Positions 32,645-43,750 of a stretch of 64,000 nucleotides of DNA are shown here, one piece after another. The notes below the pieces were generated by a model, which did no database searches, was not told where the DNA came from, and saw nothing but the letters and a program-made list of their open reading frames with translations. Source of the DNA: Bifidobacterium moukalabense DSM 27321. GTDB taxonomy: Bacteria > Actinomycetota > Actinomycetes > Actinomycetales > Bifidobacteriaceae. The DNA is taken from assembly GCF_000522505.1 (NCBI RefSeq), contig NZ_AZMV01000007.1, forward strand, positions 682,001 through 746,000, given 5' to 3'. The position numbers and the translations under genes were made by a program. Position 1 is the stretch's first letter. Every line of letters starts with the position of its first letter.

Positions 32645-32721
32645 TTCCTCTCTTGAGGAGCGGCGAGTGTCGTCCGCCGCCGGATGGGAAGCGGTGAGCG
32701 AAATAAAGTCCGGCCTTCTGC

Positions 32722-32727
32722 TATAAT
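32722..32727 (+). promoter_or_regulatory. -10 box of rpmE promoter
   Basis: TATAAT at 32722-32727 lies 75 bases before the rpmE start. No strong -35 is visible at the expected distance. Confidence 0.5.
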
Positions 32728-32802
32728 CCCAAAGGTTATCCGGTTCACGCCTTGCCATAGGGGCATGGCGACCCGGGTCCCCCGAATCTCTAGGAGACGA
32801 TT

Positions 32803-33015
32803 ATGCAGCAGGGTATTCATCCTGATTATCACGCAGTGCAGGTTACCTGCTCTTGCGGCAACACCTTCGTGACCCGTTCCACCGCCAAGGGCGATCATAT
32901 GACCGTCGACGTGTGCTCGAACTGCCACCCGTTCTATACCGGCAAGCAGAAGATCCTCGACACCGGTGGCCGTGTGGCCCGCTTCGAGAAGCGCTACGGC
33001 AAGAAGGCCAAGTGA
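32803..33015 (+). CDS. rpmE: 50S ribosomal protein L31
   Basis: 70 residues, zinc-binding (C+) form: CSCGNTF near residue 16 and [13 protein letters not shown] in the middle, then the usual [12 protein letters not shown] tail. It binds the central protuberance of the large subunit. CTAGGAGACG precedes the start. Rpm E followed by prfA and prmC is the common order in actinobacteria. A terminator follows. Confidence 0.97.
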   Translation: MQQGIHPDYHAVQVTCSCGNTFVTRSTAKGDHMTVDVCSNCHPFYTGKQKILDTGGRVARFEKRYGKKAK

Positions 33016-33035
33016 TTCTTATTGCCTAGGCAATG

Positions 33036-33066
33036 AAAACGCCAGTCCGTCACGGACTGGCGTTTT
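33036..33066 (+). terminator. Rho-independent terminator of rpmE
   Basis: AAAACGCCAGTCCGT (33036-33050) pairs with ACGGACTGGCGTTTT (33052-33066), giving a long GC stem flanked by A and T runs. It may act in both directions. Confidence 0.88.
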
Positions 33067-33173
33067 CGCGTTTCCGGGGCACCTTATATGATGAACGGGT
33101 TGAGTAGGTTTCGGCGGCACCGGAGCATCGTGAACAAGCCGCCGAAGATCGTGAAGTAAAGAAAAGGCGTACA

Positions 33174-34262
33174 TTGGCAGACGAACAGTTCCCCGCGGCG
33201 GTCACCGCGCTTGAGGAATACCGCAATATCGAACAGCAGATGGCCGAACCGGAGGTCGCGTCGGATCCCGACAAGATGCGCAAACTGGGTCGTCGCCATG
33301 CCGAACTGGGCACGATTGTCTCCGCATACACCGCCTACCGGCAAGTGAAGGACGATTTGGAAGCCGCCAAGGAGATGGCTTCCGAAGACCCGGATTTCGC
33401 CGAGGAGGCCAAGCGACTGGAACGTGAGCTGCCGGCGGTCGAGGAGAAGCTTCGTACCGCGTTGATTCCGCGTGATCCGGACGATGCCCGCGACACGATC
33501 ATGGAGATCAAGGCCGGCACCGGCGGTGAGGAGGCCGCGCTGTTCGCCGGAGACCTGCTGCGCATGTACATGAGGTATGCGGAGAAGCGTGGCTGGACCG
33601 TGACCCTGCAAAGCGAGAACACCACCGAGCTGGGTGGCGTCAAGGACGTGCAATTGGCCATCCGCGCCAAGGGAACGCCCGCGCCGGAAGACGGCGTGTG
33701 GGCGTCACTCAAATATGAGGGCGGTGTGCATCGCGTGCAGCGCATCCCCGTGACCGAGTCGCAGGGCCGCATCCAGACTTCAGCCGCCGGTGTGATCGTG
33801 TTCCCGGAGGCCGACGACGACGATGATGAGATCGACATCGATCCGAAGGACCTCAAGATCGACATCTTCATGAGCTCCGGTCCGGGCGGACAGTCCGTGA
33901 ACACCACGTATTCCGCGGTACGTATGACGCATATTCCGACCGGCATCGTGGTGAGCATGCAGGACGAAAAGAGCCAGATTCAGAATCGCGCGGCCGCACT
34001 GCGCGTGCTCAAGAGCCGTCTGCTGGCCATGAAGCATGAGGAGGAGGCCGCCCAGGCGGCCGACATGCGCCATTCGCAGGTGCGATCGCTGGATCGTTCC
34101 GAGCGTATCCGTACGTACAATTTCCCGGAGAACCGCATTGTCGACCATCGCACCAACTACAAGGCCTATAACCTTGATGCCGTACTCGATGGCGATCTGC
34201 AGGCCGTGATCGACAGTGACATCCAGGCGGATGAGGCCGACCGGCTCGCCAACCAGAAGTAA
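33174..34262 (+). CDS. prfA: Peptide chain release factor 1
   Basis: 362 residues. It has the GGQ motif ([16 protein letters not shown]) that triggers peptidyl-tRNA hydrolysis, the recognition-loop region around [19 protein letters not shown] (no SPF, so RF1 and UAA/UAG specific) and a normal N-terminal helical domain. TTG 33174 is the start, with AAAAGG 6 bases upstream. Its glutamine in GGQ is the substrate of the PrmC enzyme encoded next. Confidence 0.96.
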   Translation: MADEQFPAAVTALEEYRNIEQQMAEPEVASDPDKMRKLGRRHAELGTIVSAYTAYRQVKDDLEAAKEMASEDPDFAEEAKRLERELPAVEEKLRTALIPRDPDDARDTIMEIKAGTGGEEAALFAGDLLRMYMRYAEKRGWTVTLQSENTTELGGVKDVQLAIRAKGTPAPEDGVWASLKYEGGVHRVQRIPVTESQGRIQTSAAGVIVFPEADDDDDEIDIDPKDLKIDIFMSSGPGGQSVNTTYSAVRMTHIPTGIVVSMQDEKSQIQNRAAALRVLKSRLLAMKHEEEAAQAADMRHSQVRSLDRSERIRTYNFPENRIVDHRTNYKAYNLDAVLDGDLQAVIDSDIQADEADRLANQK

Positions 34263-34272
34263 GGCCTTCGGG

Positions 34273-35226
34273 GTGACTGGCAAGGTGAACGCCATCTCCT
34301 CGTTGACGCGGCCGGCCGGGGGAGAGACCGTGGCGACCATCATCCGTGGCGCTGCGGCCATGCTGCGCGCCGCGGGTGTGGATACGCCCGAGCATGATGC
34401 GAAGCTGCTGTGCGCGGAAGCGTTCGGTACCGACATGCAGAGTGTGAACAAAGCCATGCTGATGGGTGACGGATTCTCCACGTTGGCCGAAAGCCCTGCG
34501 AAATCGCTCGAAACGTTCCACTCGATGGTCGACCGTCGTGCCAGACGCGAACCGTTGCAGCACATCACCGGTCATGCGCCGTTCCGCTATCTTGACCTGA
34601 AGGTCGGTCCCGGCGTGTTCATTCCGCGCCCCGAAACCGAGCTGATCGTGCAGGAAGGCATCGATTGGATCACCCGCAGCGGCAGGTACCACGCACGGGT
34701 GGTCGATTTGTGCGCCGGCAGCGGTGCCATCGGACTGGCCGTCGTCACGGAAGTGCCGGGCAGTGAGGTATGGGCCGTGGAGAAAAGCGAGGGAACCGCC
34801 GAATGGACGCGGCGCAATCTCAATGAGACGGCCAAGGCATACCCCGGCATCGTCAGCAACTATCATCTGGAAATCGGCGATGCCACGCAGATGCCGACGC
34901 TCCACCAACTGGACGGCACCATCGATATCGTGCTCACGAACCCCCCATATGTACCGCTCAGCGATATCCCCGAGCAGCCGGAAGTGCGCGACTACGATCC
35001 CGACATGGCGTTGTACGGCGGTTCCGCCGATGGCACGCTGATCCCCGAACGCATCATCCTGCGCGCCGCAAAGCTGCTCAGAACGGGCGGTCTGTTGGTC
35101 ATGGAACACGACATCTCACAGGGCGAGCGTCTGTCCGCCTACGCGAACGCGCATGGCTTCGCCGATGCCCAGGTGCGCAACGACTACACCGGCAGGCCCC
35201 GGTATCTTATTTCGGAAAAAGCGTGA
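34273..35226 (+). CDS. prmC: Release factor glutamine methyltransferase
   Basis: 317 residues if started at GTG 34273; GTG 34285 and an upstream in-frame start at 34216 are alternatives. The catalytic part has VVDLCAGSGAIGLAVV (SAM binding), a PRPETELIVQ segment and the NPPYVP signature of N5-glutamine methyltransferases. It methylates the GGQ glutamine of RF1 and RF2. It follows prfA by ten bases. Confidence 0.93.
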   Translation: MTGKVNAISSLTRPAGGETVATIIRGAAAMLRAAGVDTPEHDAKLLCAEAFGTDMQSVNKAMLMGDGFSTLAESPAKSLETFHSMVDRRARREPLQHITGHAPFRYLDLKVGPGVFIPRPETELIVQEGIDWITRSGRYHARVVDLCAGSGAIGLAVVTEVPGSEVWAVEKSEGTAEWTRRNLNETAKAYPGIVSNYHLEIGDATQMPTLHQLDGTIDIVLTNPPYVPLSDIPEQPEVRDYDPDMALYGGSADGTLIPERIILRAAKLLRTGGLLVMEHDISQGERLSAYANAHGFADAQVRNDYTGRPRYLISEKA

Positions 35227-35288
35227 CAACATCAGCGGGACCGTACTATAACGGACTGCGCTTGGTAAATGAGAAGGGAAAGAACGGC

Positions 35289-36500
35289 ATGAGACTCAAA
35301 TGTGCCGAAAAGCTGGCCGCGCTATGTCTTTCGGCGGCAATGGCGGTGTCCGTGTCGGCCTGCTCGGGCGGCAACATGTATGCGTCGAGCAACGACAGCA
35401 GCAGCATCGCCGACAACGATGTGATCACCATCGGATCGGTCACCACCAATTCCGGATCTGCCGCTGCCTATGGGGAGTCCGAAGTCAACGGCTTCAGGCT
35501 TGCGATCAAGGAGATCAACGAGAACGGCGGCATCTTCGGCAAACAGGTCAGACTCGAGTCCATGGACGACAAGGGCGACGTAATCGAAGCGTCCAACGCA
35601 TTCAACCGCCTGGCCGGCGAAAAGAACGTCATCGCGGTGCTGGGACCGACCATCTCGTCGACCTCCGGCGCAGTGGCGCCGCTTGCCGACCAGAATCAGA
35701 TGCCGTCCATCGCGCCCGCCGCCACCGCCGACTCCGTGGAAACCGGCGGGTACCTGTTCCGTACGTGCTTCAAGGATTCCTATCAGGGCCAGATTGCGGC
35801 CAAATATGCGGCTGAGAACCTGAAGGTCAACAAAGTGGCCGTGCTCTACGGCACCGGCGACCCGTATTCCTCCGGTGTGGGCAAGGCCTTCGTGGCCGCC
35901 GCGAAAAAGGCGGGGCTTCAAGTCGTGGCGGAGGAGAACTCCTCCAGCACCGACGACACCGAATATTCGTCGCAGCTGCAGAAGATCGAAGCGTCCGGCG
36001 CCGAGTTCCTGTATGCGCCGTACTACTATTCCGCCGTCGGCCCGTATATCGTGCCGCAGGCGCGCGCCGTCGGCTACGACGGCTACATCATGGGCCCCGA
36101 CGGCTATGACGGCTTGAAGACCACCGGCAACAAGGCCCGTTACGACAAGGTGCTCTACACCACGCACTATTCGCCGGACGACAAGTCCAACAAGAAGGTG
36201 CAGCAGTTCATCAAGTCGTACAAGGACGCCAACGACGGCGAGTCCCCGAATACCTTCACTGCACTCGGCTACGACTCCGTCTACATGTTCAAGCAGGCCA
36301 TCGAGCAGGCCGGCGAAAACGCCACCCGCGCCGATATCCGCAACGCCATCGCCGGCATGCACTTCTCCGGAGTCACCGGCGAGTTCACGCTCGACAAGCA
36401 GGGATCCCCCGAAGAAATCGGTCATCGTGCTGGAGATGAAGAACGGCTCGCCGACCTACAAAGACACCATCCAACCGGCCAGGTAGGCCGCATACCGTAA
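35289..36500 (+). CDS. Branched-chain amino acid ABC transporter binding lipoprotein (3' frameshift)
   Basis: A LivJ/LivK-type binding protein with a lipobox (VSVSACSGG). The lobe motifs are IGSVTTNSGSAAAYGESEVNG, GPTISSTSGAVAPLAD and GYDSVYMFKQAIEQAG. After FTLDKQGSP the frame is wrong: the normal ending lies in the next frame and would stop at 36486. A run of five C (36406-36410) with one extra C explains it. The start is ATG 35289 (AGAAGGGAAAG upstream), not the longer reading from 35223. Truncated or not, it is the binder for the four genes that follow. Confidence 0.9.
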   Translation: MRLKCAEKLAALCLSAAMAVSVSACSGGNMYASSNDSSSIADNDVITIGSVTTNSGSAAAYGESEVNGFRLAIKEINENGGIFGKQVRLESMDDKGDVIEASNAFNRLAGEKNVIAVLGPTISSTSGAVAPLADQNQMPSIAPAATADSVETGGYLFRTCFKDSYQGQIAAKYAAENLKVNKVAVLYGTGDPYSSGVGKAFVAAAKKAGLQVVAEENSSSTDDTEYSSQLQKIEASGAEFLYAPYYYSAVGPYIVPQARAVGYDGYIMGPDGYDGLKTTGNKARYDKVLYTTHYSPDDKSNKKVQQFIKSYKDANDGESPNTFTALGYDSVYMFKQAIEQAGENATRADIRNAIAGMHFSGVTGEFTLDKQGSPEEIGHRAGDEERLADLQRHHPTGQVGRIP

Positions 36501-36516
36501 CAAGAAAGGAGGAATG

Positions 36517-37443
36517 ATGGGCGATCAGATCATCATGTTCATCAGCCAGATCTTCAACGGCCTGAAAATAGGCAGTGTGTATTCGCTCGTGGCATTGGGC
36601 TACACCATGGTCTACGGCATCATCCGACTGATCAACTTCGCGCACGGCGACTTCATCATGGTCGGCTCCTACGTGCTCATGCTTACCATTCCGTTCATCA
36701 TCGCCTGTGGGCTTCCCGCTTGGCTTGCCGTCGTTCCTGCGATTCTCGTATGCGTGGCCGTCGGTGTGATCGTCGAGAAGGCCGCCTACAAGCCGGTGCG
36801 TGAGAAGGGCAACAATATGACGGCCCTGATCACCGCCATCGCCATGAGCCTGCTGCTGGAAAACGGTTCGCAGGCGATTTTCGGCGCCGACTACCAGACC
36901 GTACCCACCATCATCCAGATTCCGACGTTGGCACTCGGTGGGCTCAAGATCGACGGCGCCACCATCCTGACGGTGCTGTTGGGCCTGGTCATCATGGTCG
37001 CATTGCAGCTGTTCGTGAAGTACACCAAGCAGGGCAAGGCCATGCGTGCGGTCTCCGAAGACAAGGAGGCCTCGATCCTGATGGGCGTCAACGTGAATTC
37101 CACCATCACCCTCACCTTCGCCATCGGTTCCGGGCTGGCCGCGGTCGCATCGCTCATGTATTGCGTCTCGTATCCGCAGGTCTCCCCGATGATGGGCGCC
37201 ATGCTGGGCCTGAAGGCCTTCGTCGCCGCAGTGCTCGGCGGCATCGGCTCCATCCCGGGCGCCATGGTCGGCGGCCTGGTGATCGGCGTGGTCGAAAGCC
37301 TCACCAAGGCGTATATCGGCACCATCACCGCCGGCGTGATCACATCGGCGTTCTCCGATGCCATCGTGTTCGGCATTCTGATCATCGTGCTGCTGGTCAA
37401 GCCGTCCGGCCTGATGGGCGAGCCGGAAAGCGAGAAGGTGTGA
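36517..37443 (+). CDS. livH: Branched-chain amino acid ABC transporter permease LivH
   Basis: 308 residues with about eight membrane spans of the LivH type: LKIGSVYSLVALGYTMVYG at the start, INFAHGDFIMVGSY, RAVSEDKEASILMGVN (ATPase contact region) and GGIGSIPGAMVGGLVIGVVE. AAGGAGG lies upstream. With LivM it forms the membrane channel for leucine, isoleucine and valine. Confidence 0.93.
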   Translation: MGDQIIMFISQIFNGLKIGSVYSLVALGYTMVYGIIRLINFAHGDFIMVGSYVLMLTIPFIIACGLPAWLAVVPAILVCVAVGVIVEKAAYKPVREKGNNMTALITAIAMSLLLENGSQAIFGADYQTVPTIIQIPTLALGGLKIDGATILTVLLGLVIMVALQLFVKYTKQGKAMRAVSEDKEASILMGVNVNSTITLTFAIGSGLAAVASLMYCVSYPQVSPMMGAMLGLKAFVAAVLGGIGSIPGAMVGGLVIGVVESLTKAYIGTITAGVITSAFSDAIVFGILIIVLLVKPSGLMGEPESEKV

Positions 37444-37445
37444 CC

Positions 37446-38546
37446 ATGAAGAAATCGATGCTTTCCATCAAACAGTCGTATCTGGTATGCGCCATCGGCG
37501 TGGCCGTGCTTTTCGGGCTGCTCATGGCCGTGTGCGAGACCGGTGCGGCCTCACTGTACGTCAAGGGCATCATCATGACCTGCTGCATCGCGGTGATCAT
37601 GACCACTTCACTTAACCTCACCATCGGCGTGCTCGGCCAGTTGACATTGGGCTGCTGCGGATTCGAGGCGATCGGCGCCTATTCCGCGGCATTGCTGAGC
37701 AAACTGCTTGTCGCCAACGGCGTGCAGATGGATGCGACGCTGCGATTCCTGCTTGTCACCTTCGCGGGTGGCGTGATCGCCTGCGTCTTCGGCATTCTGG
37801 TCGGCATTCCGGCATTGCGGCTGCATGGCGACTATCTTGCGATCATCACGCTCGGCTTCGGCGAGATCATCCGTGTGATCATCCAGAATCTGAAGGTGGC
37901 CGGCGGCAAGGGCCTGTCGGAAGGCCAGCAGGGACAGGCGTTGATCGGCATCGACCGCCTCGCCAATCTGTATGTGGTCTTCTGGATCACCGTCGTGACC
38001 GTGGTGCTGCTGTTCATGTTCGCCCGTTCTCGCTATGGCCGTGCGGTCAAGGCGATTCGCGACGATGAGATCGCGGCCGGCGCGTCGGGCATCAACATCA
38101 CCCACCTGAAGGTCATGGTGTTCGCGATTTCCGCATTCTTCGCGGGCATCGCCGGAGGCATCTTCGCGCAGTATATCGGCGCGTTGACGCCAAGCATGGC
38201 CGGCTGGCTGCAGTCCATCAACTACGTGATCATGGTGGTGTTCGGCGGTATGGGTTCGCTTACCGGCTCCATCGTGGCCGCCGTGGGCCTGACGATTCTG
38301 CCTGAGCTGCTGCGCGCCTTCTCCGAATACCGTATGCTTGTCTATTCGGTGGTGCTCGTGCTCATCATGGTGTTCCGTCCGCAGGGCATCTTCGGCAATT
38401 GGGAGTTCTCGTTGCCGAAACTCGTGAACAGGCTGTTCTACCCGTCGCGTGTCAAGGATCCCGGCGAATCTGGCGCGGCCACCGAATCCGACGCGGTGGT
38501 CGGGCGTGCCGCGGAATCCGCCGATGACAAGGAGACGAAGGCATGA
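37446..38546 (+). CDS. livM: Branched-chain amino acid ABC transporter permease LivM
   Basis: 366 residues, about nine spans. Motifs include LGVLGQLTLGCCGFEAIGAY, LRLHGDYLAIITLGFGEI, RAVKAIRDDEIAAGASG (coupling helix) and VVFGGMGSLTGSIVAA. A charged tail follows. The gene begins three bases after livH and overlaps livG by 4 bases. The coding is continuous and complete. Confidence 0.93.
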   Translation: MKKSMLSIKQSYLVCAIGVAVLFGLLMAVCETGAASLYVKGIIMTCCIAVIMTTSLNLTIGVLGQLTLGCCGFEAIGAYSAALLSKLLVANGVQMDATLRFLLVTFAGGVIACVFGILVGIPALRLHGDYLAIITLGFGEIIRVIIQNLKVAGGKGLSEGQQGQALIGIDRLANLYVVFWITVVTVVLLFMFARSRYGRAVKAIRDDEIAAGASGINITHLKVMVFAISAFFAGIAGGIFAQYIGALTPSMAGWLQSINYVIMVVFGGMGSLTGSIVAAVGLTILPELLRAFSEYRMLVYSVVLVLIMVFRPQGIFGNWEFSLPKLVNRLFYPSRVKDPGESGAATESDAVVGRAAESADDKETKA

Positions 38547-39343
38547 GCGAACCCATTCTGCGCGCCGAGCACCTCGGCATCACCTTCGGAGGCCTCAAGG
38601 CCGTTTCCGACTTCAACATGACCATCAATGCGGGCGAGCTCGTCGGTCTGATCGGGCCGAACGGTGCCGGCAAGACCACCGTGTTCAACCTGCTCACCGG
38701 CGTGTATCAACCGACCGAGGGCGAATTCTTCCTCGATGGCAGGCGCATGAACGGCAAGAAGACCTATCAGGTGGTGCGCGCCGGCATCGCGAGAACCTTC
38801 CAGAACATTCGTCTGTTCGACAAGATGACCGTGGAGGAGAACGTGCTGGTGGCGTTCGACCAGTCCTTCACGTATCGGTTGGGCGGCGCGATCTTCCGCA
38901 CGCCGAAATTCTGGAGGCAGGAGCGCGACATGCACGCCAGGGCCATCGACCTGCTTCGCATCTTCGGTCTGGAGGGCCTTGCCAACACCGAAGCGGCGAA
39001 TCTGCCATACGGTGCGCAACGCAAGCTGGAGATCGCGCGCGCATTGGCCACCGGCATGAAACTGCTGCTGCTCGACGAGCCTGCGGCGGGCATGAATCCT
39101 ACGGAAACCGAGGATTTGCTGCACTGCATCAATGTGATCCGCGACCGCTTCGGCATCGCCATTCTGCTCATAGAGCACGATATGAGCCTCGTCATGAACG
39201 TGTGCCAACGCATCCAGGTGCTTGACTATGGACGTACCATCGCATCGGGATTGCCTGAGGAGATCGCCAACGATCCGCAGGTGATCTCCGCATATCTTGG
39301 TGCCGAAGACGCCGGCGACACCGCCGAGGGGGAGGAATCCTGA
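38543..39343 (+). CDS. livG: Branched-chain amino acid ABC transporter ATPase LivG
   Basis: 266 residues: Walker A GPNGAGKTTV, signature region ANLPYGAQRKLEIARAL, Walker B LLLLDEPAAGMNPTE and H-loop IEHDMSLVMN. The LivG-specific loop between A and signature (RTFQNIRLFDKMTVEENV) is present. It overlaps livM and livF by a few bases. Confidence 0.94.
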   Translation: MSEPILRAEHLGITFGGLKAVSDFNMTINAGELVGLIGPNGAGKTTVFNLLTGVYQPTEGEFFLDGRRMNGKKTYQVVRAGIARTFQNIRLFDKMTVEENVLVAFDQSFTYRLGGAIFRTPKFWRQERDMHARAIDLLRIFGLEGLANTEAANLPYGAQRKLEIARALATGMKLLLLDEPAAGMNPTETEDLLHCINVIRDRFGIAILLIEHDMSLVMNVCQRIQVLDYGRTIASGLPEEIANDPQVISAYLGAEDAGDTAEGEES

Positions 39344-40047
39344 TGCTGGAAATCAAGAATCTGAGCGTCTCCTACGGGGCCATCGATGCGGTCAAAGACA
39401 TCAGCCTTACCGTGAACGACGGCGAGATCGTGTCGTTGATCGGCGCGAACGGCGCCGGGAAGACGACCACATTGCACACCATCACGGGCCTTACCCCGGC
39501 GAAATCCGGTTCCGTGATGTTCAACGGCGTGGATCTGCTCAAAACCCACGGCAACAAGATCGTGACCCTTGGCATGGCGCACATTCCGGAAGGCCGCCAC
39601 GTGTTCACGCGCATGAGCGTGCAGGAGAACCTCGAGATGGGCGCCTTCAGTCTGAAGGACCAATCCCATATGGCCTCCGACCTGAACATGGTGTTCGGCT
39701 ATTTCCCACGACTGAAGGAGCGCCGCAACCAGCTGTCCGGCACGCTGTCCGGCGGTGAGCAGCAGATGCTGGCCATGGGACGCGCGTTGATGAGCCATCC
39801 AAACACGATTCTGATGGATGAGCCGTCGATGGGTCTGTCACCGAAGCTGGTCAAGGAGATCTTCGCCATCATCCGCAAGCTTCACGATGAGGGCATCACC
39901 GTGCTGTTGGTCGAACAGAACGCGAAGATGGCGCTGTCGATCGCCGATCGTGCGTATGTGCTCGAAACCGGGCGCATCACCATGGAGGGCGACGCACAGG
40001 ATCTGCTGCATGACGAGCAGGTGCGCAAGGCCTATCTTGGCGCGTAA
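39343..40047 (+). CDS. livF: Branched-chain amino acid ABC transporter ATPase LivF
   Basis: 234 residues: Walker A GANGAGKTTT, HIPEGRHVFTRMSVQENLEMG typical of LivF, signature LSGGEQQMLAMGRAL, Walker B TILMDEPSMGLSP. It pairs with LivG under the permeases and shares one base with the stop of livG. It is the last gene of the operon. Confidence 0.94.
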   Translation: MLEIKNLSVSYGAIDAVKDISLTVNDGEIVSLIGANGAGKTTTLHTITGLTPAKSGSVMFNGVDLLKTHGNKIVTLGMAHIPEGRHVFTRMSVQENLEMGAFSLKDQSHMASDLNMVFGYFPRLKERRNQLSGTLSGGEQQMLAMGRALMSHPNTILMDEPSMGLSPKLVKEIFAIIRKLHDEGITVLLVEQNAKMALSIADRAYVLETGRITMEGDAQDLLHDEQVRKAYLGA

Positions 40048-40095
40048 TTTTCTGCCTTACAATGGTGAGGTTGACAAGGCTATAAGGGAGGTGTC

Positions 40096-40758
40096 ATGAG
40101 CGAGGTTCGCACAATTACGGACGAATCCCTGGCCCAGGCCGTCGAAATCGTACGGGATGGCGGATTGATCGTGATTCCTACGGATACGGTGTACGGCGTC
40201 GCCTGCGATCCACGCAACATCGAGGCCATCCGGAAGATCTACGCGGTCAAGCAACGGCCGAAATACAAGCCGCTGCAGGTGCTGTTGGCGTCGATCGACA
40301 ATCTGGACGCACTGCGGCTCGACCTTCCGGTGCCGCTGAATCGACTGGCCGCCATGTTCATGCCGGGTGCCTTTTCGCCGATCGCCGAAGCACGGGACAA
40401 CTGTTCGCTGGCAACGGTCCGCAAGGATCCGGCCACCGGCAGAATCACGCAGGGCATACGCATTCCGAATTCCACGGCCGCGTTACGTATCCTGCGCGCC
40501 ATCGGCCCATTGGCCGCAACCAGTGCGAACCATTCCGGCGAGGAAAGCGCACAGACCGTTGACGAGGCGGTTGCGGCTTTGGGTGATGCCGTCGACCTGT
40601 ATCTCGATGGGGGAGCGACCCCGGGACACGTGTCATCCACGGTGGTCGCGGCCGATCCCCACGGACGTGACGGCATTGCGATCCTTCGAGAGGGAGTGAT
40701 TCGCGAAGCCGTGATCCGTAAGGCGCTGACCTTGAATGGCGGTGCATTGGGCGTATGA
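40096..40758 (+). CDS. L-threonylcarbamoyladenylate synthase (Sua5/YrdC/YwlC)
   Basis: 220 residues of the YrdC fold: GGLIVIPTDTVYGVACDP and AVKQRPKYKPLQVLLAS bind threonine and ATP; TSANHSGEESAQTVDEA follows. It makes the carbamoyl donor for t6A37 in tRNAs reading ANN codons. The Sua5 C-terminal extension is absent, so this is the short type. GGGAGGTG precedes the start. It overlaps the next gene by 4 bases. Confidence 0.93.
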   Translation: MSEVRTITDESLAQAVEIVRDGGLIVIPTDTVYGVACDPRNIEAIRKIYAVKQRPKYKPLQVLLASIDNLDALRLDLPVPLNRLAAMFMPGAFSPIAEARDNCSLATVRKDPATGRITQGIRIPNSTAALRILRAIGPLAATSANHSGEESAQTVDEAVAALGDAVDLYLDGGATPGHVSSTVVAADPHGRDGIAILREGVIREAVIRKALTLNGGALGV

Positions 40759-41894
40759 GAATCTACCTGTTTATCGCGGCAATCGCTGGCGGGGTCACTT
40801 ATCTGATCACACCGTTGATTCGGCATATCGCCATCGAAATCGGTGCCGTCGGCGAGGTGCGTGCGCGTGACGTGCACACCATTCCTACGCCGCGACTGGG
40901 CGGTCTCGGCATGCTTACGGGCTTCGCGGTTTCCATGCTGTTCGCGTCGAAGATCCCGTTCATCGAAGTGCTGTTCGCGCAGTCGAAACAGGCATGGGTG
41001 ATTCTTGCCGGCGCGATCATGATCAGTTTGCTCGGCATGGCCGACGACCTGTGGGATCTTGATTGGATGCTCAAACTTGCGGGGCAGCTGTTGATTTCCG
41101 TATTCGTGGCATGGGGCGGCCTGCAGATCATCTCGCTGCCATTGGGTTCGCTGGTGACGGCATCGCCGAGCCTTTCCATGGCCATCACCGCATTCCTCAT
41201 CGTGGCCTCCATCAATGCCGTGAATTTCGTGGACGGCCTTGACGGCCTCGCTTCCGGCATCGTCGCCATCGGCGGTATCGCGTTCGCCGTCTACTCGTAT
41301 ATCATCGCCCGGAATTCGCCGTCATACGCGTCCATGGCGACGCTGATCGACATTGCCATGGTCGGCATGTGCGTCGGTTTCATCCTGCATAATTGGCATC
41401 CGGCGAAACTGTTCATGGGCGATTCGGGTTCCATGCTGCTCGGCTATCTGATCACCTGCGCGTCCATCGTCATGACCGGCCGACTTGATCCGGCCACCAT
41501 CCATGCCAGCATCTATCTGCCGGTATTCATGCCGATCCTGCTACCGATCCTGGTATTGTTCCTGCCGATTCTCGACATGTGCCTGGCGATCGTACGGCGT
41601 TTGAGCAAGGGGCAGTCGCCGATGCATCCCGACCGCATGCACCTGCATCACCGCATGCTGCGCATCGGGCATTCCGTGCAGGGGGCCGTGCTGATTCTGT
41701 GGGGTTGGGCCGCATTGATCGCGTTCGGCTCGATCATGACGTTGTTCTTCAAGGCGCAGCATGTGCTGGTCGGCTTCCTGATCGCGACCGTGCTGCTGAC
41801 GATCGCCACGATGTACCCCTATCTGAAGCACAGGATTCCGGAGCTGCGCGAGGAGAACGCCCGCGCGGACGCGCAGCATGCCAGGCACGACTGA
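40755..41894 (+). CDS. Undecaprenyl-phosphate glycosyl-1-phosphate transferase (WecA/MraY family)
   Basis: 379 residues, about 10 membrane spans. The family residues are visible: HTIPTPRLGGLGML, GMADDLWDLDWMLKLAGQ (Asp-rich Mg site), NAVNFVDGLDGLASG, LFMGDSGSMLLGYL and the HPDRMHLHHRML loop. It transfers a sugar-1-phosphate from a UDP-sugar to undecaprenyl phosphate at the start of a wall polysaccharide. WecA/TagO-type by sequence, not MraY. Confidence 0.9.
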   Translation: MRIYLFIAAIAGGVTYLITPLIRHIAIEIGAVGEVRARDVHTIPTPRLGGLGMLTGFAVSMLFASKIPFIEVLFAQSKQAWVILAGAIMISLLGMADDLWDLDWMLKLAGQLLISVFVAWGGLQIISLPLGSLVTASPSLSMAITAFLIVASINAVNFVDGLDGLASGIVAIGGIAFAVYSYIIARNSPSYASMATLIDIAMVGMCVGFILHNWHPAKLFMGDSGSMLLGYLITCASIVMTGRLDPATIHASIYLPVFMPILLPILVLFLPILDMCLAIVRRLSKGQSPMHPDRMHLHHRMLRIGHSVQGAVLILWGWAALIAFGSIMTLFFKAQHVLVGFLIATVLLTIATMYPYLKHRIPELREENARADAQHARHD

Positions 41895-42006
41895 GCCGCG
41901 TCCGTGAACCTTGCGAAAACGATGCACCCGTACGGATGGCTACGGGGGTTATGCGGCAAACGGGCCTTGCGGCTGATTCCGTGTTGATTCCGCCGTGTCG
42001 CGCTAA

Positions 42007-43578
<1,572 letters not shown>

Positions 43579-43645
43579 TTCCGGGCTGATTCAGACTTGG
43601 CCCTGATCCGGCCGGCCTGATTCCGATCAGCGCGAATAGACCGCC

Positions 43646-43684
43646 AGGTGGCGTTGAATCCTCTGCGATTCAACGCCACCTTTT
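43646..43684 (+). terminator. Rho-independent terminator of guaB
   Basis: A 15-bp perfect stem (43646-43660 with 43667-43681) with a 6-base loop, then TTTTGATTTG. Confidence 0.9.
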
Positions 43685-43750
43685 GATTTGTCGGTTAATC
43701 GGAGCCAATTGGTGGTGATACGCCCCGGCGATGCAGATCCCGCGTCCGGG

